DNA from: Bin87 sp965220055
GTDB lineage: Bacteria; Chloroflexota; Dehalococcoidia; Lucifugimonadales; UBA3495
DNA length: 64,000 nucleotides
NCBI GenBank assembly: GCA_965220055.1
Contig: CBDCPE010000004.1
Coordinates: 558,001-622,000 of the forward strand
Reading direction: 5' to 3'
Shown here piece by piece: positions 11,760 to 19,712 of the stretch. The notes below the pieces were generated by a model. The model was not told where the DNA came from. It did not search any database and saw only the letters and a program-made list of their open reading frames with translations. The stretch's first letter is position 1. Each line of letters opens with the position of its first letter. The position numbers and the translations under genes are program-made.

Positions 11760-12236
11760 ATTGGGATGCTTGCCCAAGTCCCACTGGGCATTCGATTGTT
11801 GCGTTGCGCCGGCGGCTATGGTGCACCCGTCCAGACAAGGCGCTGAAGAGCCATCAGCATCGTGAATTGTTGCCCCACTCACCGACCCCGTTAGAACCAC
11901 TGTGACAGTTACTTCGCGACAGCTTGAATTGACAACATCGTAAAAAATCGCGATATCGTCGCCATCGGCGTAATTGGGAGGATCTTGGAAAACATAGCCG
12001 TTACCGCGGTCATAAACGGACAGATTCTGGATGCTCAGGTCGTCCACGCAGGACTGTTGCGGTGCCGCGCTCTCTGCAATTTCAGCAGGGAGGAATACCT
12101 TCCAGTCGGCAGGGCCCGACCACACGCTCGCCAAAGCCATGCAGCCGGTTATCGCCACCAGAATCAATGCCAGCGGGCGAACGCCGTTCATGATCGAACT
12201 CGGTTAGCAGAGCCCGCAGGCTAGACGGATCCCGCG

Positions 12237-13268
12237 TCAGGAGCTCGGCTTGGTGTACACAAACATGACTGCCCCGGTTGCGGTTGCTCCGGTGTCGACG
12301 GCGACCGTAACTTCGTAGAGGCGGCTTGCGTCGTCGGTACGTTCTAATTCGAACGCCGATACGGCTAACCGAGCGGGCTCCTGAACAGTGACGACCGCGC
12401 TGCCATCTACCATCAATTCGGCGGTCACAGTAGATTGGCCCTGCGTCTGGATACTGGCGATCAATACCGACGCCGACGCCAGGATGTTTTCGATGGTCGG
12501 CGGGACTACTAACCTGACCGGGTCGGACGTTCCTCCGTTTGACGCATGGCTGAACAGCACGAAAGCGTTGTGCTCCGGATGTTGCCAGTGGTAGTAGCCG
12601 ACTGTGTCGTGGGTTGCCTCGATGATTTCGGGCACGTCTTGCTTGGCGGCGGACAACACCTCGTTAACGGCCAGTACCAGGAGGTTCTGTTTCAAATTGT
12701 CCGCCTGTTGGTCCAGCGAGTCGTACCGCCAGATGCCCGCGGCTGGCGCGTCAGCCGGCAAATAGGCCACGACCCATCCGCGGTCATCGAAATAGACCGT
12801 GACCTGTCTGGGCTGTACCGCGCTCCCGAAGCCGACCGCGGCGACCGTCGGCAACTCCACTATGCCGAAATTGGCTCCTGAATCCACGTGGCGGCCGGCC
12901 TCCACCCGGTTTCCATTTGATTCGTCCGGTTCTTCCAACAGGGCATCCCTGATGGCTATTACGTTGAGTCGCGGACGGAGGTCATTTTGCCCGTCTCCCT
13001 GGAAGTGATCGGGCACCCGGTGATGTGCGGAAATGCCCGCGTCCTCTTCCCGAAAGGCCGTGGCATCGTTGCCCTGAGAGGTGGTGACCAAATGGTTTGG
13101 CTCCGCCAGATCCCAAACGGTTGCAACTGTAGCGCGCGCCTGACTGGCTTCTGCCGGTGCGCTACTGCACGGCCAGAAAACCAGTGCAACCGATACAGCA
13201 ACCGCCATGCTAACCCAGAGCAAACGATTGGAAATTAGATCTCGATATGACGTGTTTTGATGTTTCAT
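12237..13268 (-). CDS. secreted protein of unknown function, upstream partner of the CARDB gene
   Basis: About 343 aa from ATG 13268 (a GTG at 13283 is an alternative; neither has a clear ribosome site). N-terminus: basic residues, then a hydrophobic segment LLWVSMAVAVSVALVFWP followed by CSSAPAEA, so a signal peptide, possibly a lipoprotein one with Cys after FWP. The mature part has no family I recognise: a mixed alpha/beta stretch near VTVYFDDRGWVVAYLP, a helical stretch (DQQADNLKQNLLVLAVNEVLSAAK) and a beta-rich C-terminal third (VTAELMVDGSAVVTVQEP). It ends 45 bp before the CARDB start on the same strand, so the two are probably one operon and both act outside the membrane. Confidence 0.72.
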   Translation of the reverse strand: MKHQNTSYRDLISNRLLWVSMAVAVSVALVFWPCSSAPAEASQARATVATVWDLAEPNHLVTTSQGNDATAFREEDAGISAHHRVPDHFQGDGQNDLRPRLNVIAIRDALLEEPDESNGNRVEAGRHVDSGANFGIVELPTVAAVGFGSAVQPRQVTVYFDDRGWVVAYLPADAPAAGIWRYDSLDQQADNLKQNLLVLAVNEVLSAAKQDVPEIIEATHDTVGYYHWQHPEHNAFVLFSHASNGGTSDPVRLVVPPTIENILASASVLIASIQTQGQSTVTAELMVDGSAVVTVQEPARLAVSAFELERTDDASRLYEVTVAVDTGATATGAVMFVYTKPSS

Positions 13269-13418
13269 AAGACGATATTGCACGACTTCGTCGAAAAGTG
13301 TGTGAAACGGGCAAAGTGGTGGCTCAATGCTTCACGATATTGGTGTGAACATCCTGTAACTCTGGCTTGCCACTACTTGAGCCGTGCGGGATAATAAGCA
13401 CCAGATTGCCGAAAGTCT

Positions 13419-13438
13419 GTGCAAATGCCAATTTGCAC
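13419..13438. promoter_or_regulatory. perfect palindrome, candidate operator of the XRE-membrane regulator
   Basis: GTGCAAAT-GCCA-ATTTGCAC is an 8-bp perfect inverted repeat with a 4-bp centre, 27 bp before the ATG at 13466 and inside the 197-bp divergent region between the XRE-membrane gene and the secreted/CARDB operon. Size and symmetry suit a dimeric HTH_3 regulator. Binding by the neighbour is inference. Confidence 0.5.
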
Positions 13439-13465
13439 ATATCACTATCACAGCGTGCAGAAAAC

Positions 13466-14926
13466 ATGGGACTGGAACGCGAGGACCGCCGGTTGAGAGC
13501 CGCCCAGGTGGGGATGCTGATGCGGGCCTACCGTGAGTCCTTCGCGCAGGCAGATGGCCGCAAGGGGCTGACGCAGGAAGAGTTGCTGGTCCGTATGGCG
13601 GAAGTGGACGGTCAGTACGGGGAACGGTACAGCCATAGCACCGTGTCCCGCTGGGAATCGGGTGCGACACGCCCTACCCGGCAACGCTTGATAGCGTTTG
13701 GCAAAGCCCTGGAACTGTCATCGGTGGAAGTCGACGGGCTGATAACCCTCGCGGGTTTGGATGGCCGCGACCGGGTGGGCACCCTTCATCGAACGTCCGC
13801 TTCGAGTAGTTCAGGCATTGGCATTGCCGATGACTCACGGGATGCGCTGGTGAATGTCGGCGCGGCAGACACCCAAACAGGGGACAGATCGGTCGCTTCG
13901 TCCAATCTCTCCGGCGCAATCCGCTATTGCCTCTCTCGCTTCCTGTTACCAGGGCTGTGCGTTGCTGGTGGCGGGTATGTGCTGTCGGCGCTTGGATGGA
14001 CTGCAGACTGGATACTGACCTTTTTCATCGCTGTCGTTATGGGACTGGTGCTGACCCAAGGATTTCTCCGAATGCGCAAGGGGGACCAGCTACGCGAATT
14101 CTTCTTCGTGTCGCTGTTTTTTCTCCTGAGCACCCCCTTGCTACAGATGCCTCTAATTCGTATGGACAACTATGGTTTCTACACCATAGCCGATTTTGCC
14201 GGCACGCCGATACCTTGCCTGCTAGCCCTGATAGTGAATCTAGCTCTGGCTCTAATCGCAGGGCTAATGTTCGACTTGTTATGGAAATGGCAGTACTCCA
14301 AAGATGTCAGTGAGAGAAGGGCTCCGCAGAGAGCGGCATGGGTTGCACTCCTGCCCCTGGCTTTCGTTTACTGCTGCATCATGGTCATCTCTAACGTTGG
14401 GTCCTGGATCCACCTTACGGTCGTTCTACCCGTTTTAGGCGTCGTGTTTATCACCCTGTTGGTGCTGCGCGACCCGGTCGTCACACCGCGAGAACGCGAC
14501 CTGAGATTCCTGCTTTGGGCGGTGGTGACGGCGACTATCGTTCTGTCAGCTCTAGGGGGAGCGGCGATTCTGACACTCTACTTAGCGCCCAGTTCTCTTC
14601 CCCAGCCGGACCACAACCTCCTGTATTCTTGGGATATCGATTTCACTGCGTTGGGATACACCCAAGACGAGCTAACGGAAAGGTTGCATCTCGGATTTAT
14701 CTGGGTCGCGTTATCCAATTTCGTTTACGTAGTGGTTGTTATTGGAGGCAACCTGATTGTTGCCATCTACAGGCGTAGTAGCGGGAACGGCGCCCAGCCC
14801 ACCGTCGTCATCTCGGAGCTGTCCACTCCAGAACCGTGTGGTCAGCCTCCGCGATCCGAGCAAGTGAAATCCCTCTTTATCCCCAGACTTTTCCGAAGTC
14901 AACCAGACAACGCTCGTGCAGCCTAG
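13466..14926 (+). CDS. XRE-family HTH domain fused to a polytopic membrane domain
   Basis: 486 aa from ATG 13466; an in-frame upstream start at 13367 would place the palindromic operator inside the gene and adds no conserved sequence, so the inner ATG is preferred. Residues about 10-85 form an HTH_3/Cro-C1-type DNA-binding domain (LTQEELLVRMAEV, then HSTVSRWESGATRPTRQRL). A polar linker (about 90-150) leads to about eight hydrophobic helices, e.g. LLPGLCVAGGGYVLSALGW, WILTFFIAVVMGLVLTQGFL, LLALIVNLALALIAGLMFD, HLTVVLPVLGVVFITLLVL and FVYVVVVIGGNLIVAIY, and a short cytoplasmic tail. Likely a membrane-tethered transcription regulator that senses an envelope signal; its target is probably the divergent secreted/CARDB operon. 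I do not recognise a named family for the membrane part. Confidence 0.78.
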   Translation: MGLEREDRRLRAAQVGMLMRAYRESFAQADGRKGLTQEELLVRMAEVDGQYGERYSHSTVSRWESGATRPTRQRLIAFGKALELSSVEVDGLITLAGLDGRDRVGTLHRTSASSSSGIGIADDSRDALVNVGAADTQTGDRSVASSNLSGAIRYCLSRFLLPGLCVAGGGYVLSALGWTADWILTFFIAVVMGLVLTQGFLRMRKGDQLREFFFVSLFFLLSTPLLQMPLIRMDNYGFYTIADFAGTPIPCLLALIVNLALALIAGLMFDLLWKWQYSKDVSERRAPQRAAWVALLPLAFVYCCIMVISNVGSWIHLTVVLPVLGVVFITLLVLRDPVVTPRERDLRFLLWAVVTATIVLSALGGAAILTLYLAPSSLPQPDHNLLYSWDIDFTALGYTQDELTERLHLGFIWVALSNFVYVVVVIGGNLIVAIYRRSSGNGAQPTVVISELSTPEPCGQPPRSEQVKSLFIPRLFRSQPDNARAA

Positions 14927-14962
14927 AGAGAGGCCTTGAACACCCTACAGACGGGCCTCTCT
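14927..14962 (+). terminator. hairpin just after the XRE-membrane gene
   Basis: AGAGAGGCC and GGCCTCTCT form a 9-bp stem with an 18-nt loop, starting at the stop codon of the upstream gene. No T tract follows, so it is a weak or Rho-assisted terminator, or an mRNA 3' protective hairpin. Confidence 0.4.
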
Positions 14963-15009
14963 TGCGTGGATGATGGAGCTTAGGGGCTAATCCTGTAGCG
15001 TGCTGTTGG

Positions 15010-15054
15010 TCCCGCAGGTGTCGCCGCTTGAGCTGGCGACACCTGCGGGATTTT
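15010..15054 (+). terminator. intrinsic terminator before the imuB/dnaE2 operon
   Basis: TCCCGCAGGTGTCGCC and its perfect complement GGCGACACCTGCGGGA form a 16-bp stem with a 9-nt loop, followed by TTTTC. It separates the XRE-membrane gene from imuB, so the mutasome genes need their own promoter in the 50 bp that follow. Confidence 0.88.
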
Positions 15055-15105
15055 CATGACATCCCGATGTGTTGTAAGAACGTCTGTGCTGTTATCTTGT
15101 GACGC

Positions 15106-16506
15106 ATGGACACCGCAGTCGGATGCTTGCTGGTTACGCACTTTCCCGTAAAGGCCGAACTGGCGCGACAGCCTGATCTGGCTGGTCGTGCAGTGGTTGT
15201 GGCCGCTGGGGACTCCGGCCGTCGTCTGGTGGTGGACGCCGCACCAGAAGCCAGAGACGTTCGTGCCGGACAGCCGTTGACTGAGGCTTTATCCCTGTGC
15301 GCTGACGCGGTGGTTTTAACCGTTGATGACCAGTATTTGTCGTCATTCAACAATGATCTGATGACCTCTCTGTTCCAGGTTGTCGACCGAGTAGAGCCGG
15401 ACGGTTACGGTAGATTCTATCTGGACCTGACCGGGATGGCGTCCATGTACGGTGGAGCGTCCGGCCTGGAGTTGGCGATGCTGTCTGCGATTGATGCCAC
15501 ACTGCAACCCCGGCTGGGATTGGCTTCAGGCAAGTTGCCCTCATACTGCGCGGCGGCCAGCGCCGAGGTCGGTAAGGGATTTACCGCCCCTGGAGACGTT
15601 GCTCAATGGCTGGCAACCTGGCCAGTGTCATGGCTGCCATTGGATCGCGACACTGTAGCGCGCTTACGCGGCTTTGGTATCGCTACGATGGGTAACGTAG
15701 CAGCAATGCCGTCATACGTCCTGGCAGATTTCCTGGGTGTCTTTGGATACCGAGCCTGGAAGCTGGCCCAAGGCATTGATGACGACCCGGTGGTTCCGAC
15801 GGCACTGCCAGAGGCGCTTCACGAACGCATGGAGTTTCCATTTCCGGTAGATACGATTTCCGGTTGGGAAGCTGGCGTTCGCCTGTTGTCCGAACGTATT
15901 TGGAACACTCCCAATCTGCGGGGGAAAGGGATAACGGAAATATCGATCGAAGGTGAGCTTTCGCCAAATGGCATTTGGCATTTTGACCGGCAGCTGCGCG
16001 CTCCTGCCGGTTCGTCGGAGAGCCTGGCTTCGGCAGTTCTGGCCGGGTTAAATGCCCAGAACAGTCGCGGCCAAGGTCGCTGGCCGGGCGCAGCGTTGAC
16101 CGACCTGTCGCTCACGGTGTCCGGCCTGGTCCGGTTGTCCGGCCGGCAAATGGGTCTGTGGCTGGAGGAACGACGGGGCGTGGCTGTCCCGATAATCGAT
16201 GGGGTTGACCGTCCGGTTGCCCTGGCGTTGGGATCTCCCTTGCCGGAGCGGCGCTGGGCGCTGGGTTCCGAACTGCTGCCGCTCCGTGGTGTCGCTGCCG
16301 TGGCCGTTTCCGAGGTCCACAGCGTGCCCCGAGCAGTAGGGTCGCATTCTGTCCGGAAAGTGATTGACCTATGGGATGTGGATACCGAGTGGTGGATGCC
16401 GGAACCGGCGCGCCGGCGGTACTGGCGGCTGGTGACGGATGGGGGCAAGTTGATCACGGTATACCGCAATCTCGCCACCGGCGGGTGGTATCGGCAGGGT
16501 TACTGA
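15106..16506 (+). CDS. imuB: ImuB-like Y-family polymerase homologue (mutasome scaffold)
   Basis: 466 aa. The N-terminal half follows the Y-family fold (palm/fingers about residues 1-170; little-finger and HhH region RLRGFGIATMGNVAAMP about 185-205), but the catalytic acids are absent: the first motif reads LLVTHFP instead of a DxD-containing one, and the usual SIDE motif is replaced by GRFYLDLTGM. That loss is characteristic of ImuB, which bridges DnaE2 to the sliding clamp rather than polymerising. Its TGA at 16504-16506 lies one base before the dnaE2 start, so the two are translationally coupled. No imuA/recA-like gene precedes it. I could not find a convincing LexA box upstream. Confidence 0.85.
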   Translation: MDTAVGCLLVTHFPVKAELARQPDLAGRAVVVAAGDSGRRLVVDAAPEARDVRAGQPLTEALSLCADAVVLTVDDQYLSSFNNDLMTSLFQVVDRVEPDGYGRFYLDLTGMASMYGGASGLELAMLSAIDATLQPRLGLASGKLPSYCAAASAEVGKGFTAPGDVAQWLATWPVSWLPLDRDTVARLRGFGIATMGNVAAMPSYVLADFLGVFGYRAWKLAQGIDDDPVVPTALPEALHERMEFPFPVDTISGWEAGVRLLSERIWNTPNLRGKGITEISIEGELSPNGIWHFDRQLRAPAGSSESLASAVLAGLNAQNSRGQGRWPGAALTDLSLTVSGLVRLSGRQMGLWLEERRGVAVPIIDGVDRPVALALGSPLPERRWALGSELLPLRGVAAVAVSEVHSVPRAVGSHSVRKVIDLWDVDTEWWMPEPARRRYWRLVTDGGKLITVYRNLATGGWYRQGY

Positions 16507-16507
16507 C

Positions 16508-19500
16508 TTGTCCGCCGGCTTCGTTGAGCTGTGTGCTCACTCCTGGTATTCCTTCGGCGCCGGCGCGTCGTCTCCGGCCGAGCTGGTGGACCGGGCCGGT
16601 TACTACGGCTATCCAACCCTGGGCCTGACGGACGTCAGTAATTTATGCGGCGCGCTGGATTTCGTGCAGGAGTGTCGCTCTGCCGGCATAGGGGCCGTAC
16701 TGGGCGCCGACCTGACGGTTCGGGAAGGTGACCGGATGGGCCCGGTGACCTTTGTCGCGGAGAATGGCGCGGGTTACTCCAACCTGTGTCGACTCATATC
16801 GCTGGCGCACGTGACGGGCGGGAGAACCACGCCAGTTCTGGACATCCGCTTCCTGGAGCCTCACGCTGAGGGTCTTATCGCGCTGCTTGGGAATCCGGAT
16901 GGCCTCCTGGCGGCGGACATTTCCGCCGGACGCTGGAGCATGGCCGAGGGACGGGCAAAGCAGTACGCCGACTGGTTCGGCGCCGGGTCGGTATTTCTGG
17001 GGCTGCAGCAGCACCTGGCGCATGGCGATACCGTCCGCAACAAGCGCATGTCACAGTTGGCGGAGCGGTGCAGGTTGGGCTGCGTTGCGACCAACGCTCC
17101 CTGGTATCACGATACATCCCGCGCGCGGCTGCACGACTCACTTACGGCCATGCGTATGAACTCCTCTCTGAGCGAGATACGCAATAGTCTCAAGGTGAAT
17201 TGCCACTACGACCTACAGGCAAGAGATGTGATGGAACAACGACTCCGCAAATATCCCGAGTCACTTACCAACACACTTGTCCTGGCGGAGCGGTGTTCCA
17301 ATTTCAGCGCGCTGGATTTTGTGACCAGCAGCTACCGTTTCCCGGATGTGCCCACGCCACCGGGCAATGACGCCCAGTCATGGCTGGAGCGGCTCTGCGA
17401 AGAGTCGGCCGCGCGACGCTACGGTGGTATTGATCAACGGGTAAGAGAACGCCTGGATGAAGAATTCGAGCTTATCCGGAAGCATGGTCTGGCAGGGTTT
17501 TTCCTGGTCTACCACCGAGTTGTGGAACTGGCGCGCGAAGTCATGCTGGAACTGGGATGGGGGCACCAGGAAACGCCGCTGGAGTGGCTCCCTCCGGGAC
17601 GAGGCCGCGGCTCCTCGGTGTCAATGCTGGTGGGGTATCTGATCGGCCTGTCGCACGTTGACCCGCTGGATTACGGCCTGGCCCTGGACCGTTTCCTGTC
17701 GTCCGAGAGCACATCGATGCCGGATATTGACCTGGACTTTCCCCGGGATATACGTGAGCGTCTCATACTGAGAATTATCGAGGAGTGGGATTGGGACCAT
17801 GCCGTGTTGACGGGAATGTTCCCCACGTACAAAGCGCGAGGAGTGATACGGGGCCTGGGGAAAGCCCTGGGATTGCCGCCTGATGAGGTGGGCGCGCTGG
17901 CCCGACGGGTGGATTCCAACTCCGTATGGGAACTGCCCCAGCTGCCGGGCTACGAGGAACTGGTGAAACGCCCGGGTTGGGACCGTCTTTTCACGCTTGC
18001 CGACAGCCTCCAGGGTTTTCCCAAGGGTGTGGCACAGCACCCGGGAGGAATGCTGCTGAGCTCCACCGCCCTCACGGACTTCATGCCAGTGCAGCCGGCC
18101 GCCATAGCGGGACGCTATATCGGGCAGTGGGACAAGGAGAGCGTGGATGACGCTGGCATGGTGAAGATTGATCTGTTGGCGCTGGGGGCGCTGTCGCAGC
18201 TACAGCAGGCGGTACGCCTGGTCCGGAACCGCACCGGCGTCGAACCGGACCTGAGCCGGATTAACTACCGGGAGAAAGATGTTTTCGACGACCTGGGGCG
18301 GGGCGACACGGTGGGGGTGTTCCAGGTGGAGTCGGCGGCGCAGATGCAGACCATCGTGCGGATGCACCCGGAGGATATCTACGAACTGGCTTTGGAAATC
18401 GCGGCAGTGCGTCCCGGCGTGGGAGCGCATGACGGCGTGTCGGAGTTCCTGCGCCGGCGCAAGGGATACGCCTGGGACTATGCCCATCCCCTGGAACGAG
18501 GGGCCCTGGAGCGGTCGTTGGGGATAATCATGTTCCAGGACCAGGTGGTGCAGCTGGGCATGGACGTGGGCGGTTTCACCGCTGCTGACGCGGACCGGAT
18601 GCGACGCGCGTTTGGACGCCGTAACGGCGGCGCATTGGTGACGGAGTATCGGCAACGGTTCCTGCAGGGTGCGCGTGAGCGTGGCGTACCCAAAAAGACA
18701 GCCGAGGTGATTTTCGGGAAGTTCAATCCCCACTATATGTTTCCCGAAGGCCATGCCCTGGCTTTCGCTTTCACCGCCTATCAGATGGCCTGGTTGCGCC
18801 GTCATTACCCGCTGGAATTCTACGTCGCGCTCTTCAACGAGCAGCCCATGGGGTTCTGGGACCTGGACACGCTGAAGCAGGACGCGCGTCGGATCAACTT
18901 GCGGGTGGCCCATCCCGACATCAATCGTTCCCAGCTGCTGAGCACCGCTGAAGGCGAGCGCACGCTGCGGCTGGGGCTGACCTTTGTGAAGGGCGTGGAC
19001 CGGCGCCTGGGAGAGATCCTGCTGCACGCGCGTGACGCCGGCGAATTCGGAAGCCTGGCGGACGTGTTGGCGCGCTCGGGCCTGCCGCGCCAGGCATTGG
19101 AGAACCTGGCGCGCGCCGGCGCAATGGACCGCCTGCCGGATTGCACCGACCGGGGGAGCGCGCTGTGGCAGATAGGAGCCGGCTACGTGCCGGACGCACG
19201 CCGCGGCCAGTTGGCGTTGCCGATGGCGGTAGCCGAGGCGCCGGCAGCGGTGGTTGCGAAGGACCGGTCGGCGATAATGCTGGACGAATACGACATGATG
19301 GGGCTCTGCCCGGATGGTCACATCATGGAACTGGCGCGCCATGAACTGAGAGGAGTGCATAGCAGCGATACCCTGCAGAGTTGCCGCGAAGGTGACGTGG
19401 TCCGAGTGGCGGGCAGGGTAGTCAGGCGGCAGCGCCCCCTGGCGAGGGCGGTGTTCCTCACCCTGGAGGACGAATTCGGGTTGATACCGGTGGCCGTTTG

Positions 19501-19666
19501 GGAGCAACGTTGGGAGACGCTCAAGCACGTGTTGCGACGGCCGCTGGTTGTCATTGAAGGCGCAGTTTCCCGCCGGGACAACACGCTCAACGTGATGGCG
19601 GAACGGGCCTGGCCGCTGCGGGCGGATCTGGAACTGCACGCCGGTTCCGGACATGACTGGAGGTAA
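16508..19666 (+). CDS. dnaE2: error-prone DNA polymerase III alpha subunit DnaE2
   Basis: 1052 aa, normal for DnaE2. TTG start one base after imuB stop. PHP domain at the N-terminus (FVELCAHSWYSFGAGASS onward), polymerase core with acidic motif PDIDLDFPRDIRERL near residue 405 and the third-acid/fingers region (KIDLLALGALSQL; GIIMFQDQVVQLG), HhH segment, then an OB-fold near residues 960-1040 (VVRVAGRVVRRQRPLARAVF). Translesion synthesis in partnership with ImuB is established for this family; usually SOS-induced. Ends convergent with the histidine kinase, 46 bp apart. Confidence 0.93.
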   Translation: MSAGFVELCAHSWYSFGAGASSPAELVDRAGYYGYPTLGLTDVSNLCGALDFVQECRSAGIGAVLGADLTVREGDRMGPVTFVAENGAGYSNLCRLISLAHVTGGRTTPVLDIRFLEPHAEGLIALLGNPDGLLAADISAGRWSMAEGRAKQYADWFGAGSVFLGLQQHLAHGDTVRNKRMSQLAERCRLGCVATNAPWYHDTSRARLHDSLTAMRMNSSLSEIRNSLKVNCHYDLQARDVMEQRLRKYPESLTNTLVLAERCSNFSALDFVTSSYRFPDVPTPPGNDAQSWLERLCEESAARRYGGIDQRVRERLDEEFELIRKHGLAGFFLVYHRVVELAREVMLELGWGHQETPLEWLPPGRGRGSSVSMLVGYLIGLSHVDPLDYGLALDRFLSSESTSMPDIDLDFPRDIRERLILRIIEEWDWDHAVLTGMFPTYKARGVIRGLGKALGLPPDEVGALARRVDSNSVWELPQLPGYEELVKRPGWDRLFTLADSLQGFPKGVAQHPGGMLLSSTALTDFMPVQPAAIAGRYIGQWDKESVDDAGMVKIDLLALGALSQLQQAVRLVRNRTGVEPDLSRINYREKDVFDDLGRGDTVGVFQVESAAQMQTIVRMHPEDIYELALEIAAVRPGVGAHDGVSEFLRRRKGYAWDYAHPLERGALERSLGIIMFQDQVVQLGMDVGGFTAADADRMRRAFGRRNGGALVTEYRQRFLQGARERGVPKKTAEVIFGKFNPHYMFPEGHALAFAFTAYQMAWLRRHYPLEFYVALFNEQPMGFWDLDTLKQDARRINLRVAHPDINRSQLLSTAEGERTLRLGLTFVKGVDRRLGEILLHARDAGEFGSLADVLARSGLPRQALENLARAGAMDRLPDCTDRGSALWQIGAGYVPDARRGQLALPMAVAEAPAAVVAKDRSAIMLDEYDMMGLCPDGHIMELARHELRGVHSSDTLQSCREGDVVRVAGRVVRRQRPLARAVFLTLEDEFGLIPVAVWEQRWETLKHVLRRPLVVIEGAVSRRDNTLNVMAERAWPLRADLELHAGSGHDWR

Positions 19667-19712
19667 TGCGTCCAGACCGCTCCGACATTCGCCCAGCGGC
19701 GTGAAGAGAAGC

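Larger units (their letters stand above)
3522..12191 (-). pseudogene. giant CARDB-repeat putative lipoprotein, interrupted by an IS1380 element
   Basis: The gene starts at ATG 12191 with a signal sequence ending in a lipobox-like ITGC (residues 14-17) and is interrupted at codon about 143 by the IS at 10042-11759. Deleting the IS plus one ATTG target copy rejoins ...WDLGKHP to NATGEKVV in frame, giving 2315 aa. The rest is a long array of beta-sandwich CARDB-type repeats of about 105 residues, each with a VGEPVTITVTVRNDG-like first strand, a IPVTLHFPS strand and a WRTSRYEPG turn; early repeats are Asp/Thr-rich (SNNSDTS), late ones Arg/Pro-rich. The C-terminal 110 residues are non-repetitive with no sortase or membrane anchor. 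Probably a surface adhesin or extracellular stalk. The 3' 2.1 kb-codon frame (3522-10052) remains open but has lost its signal peptide, so export is probably abolished unless the IS excises. Confidence 0.82.

Noticed and set aside
15055..15105. LexA box before imuB
   Set aside because: AGAACGTCTGTGCTGTTATC only faintly resembles known LexA sites and is not symmetric.
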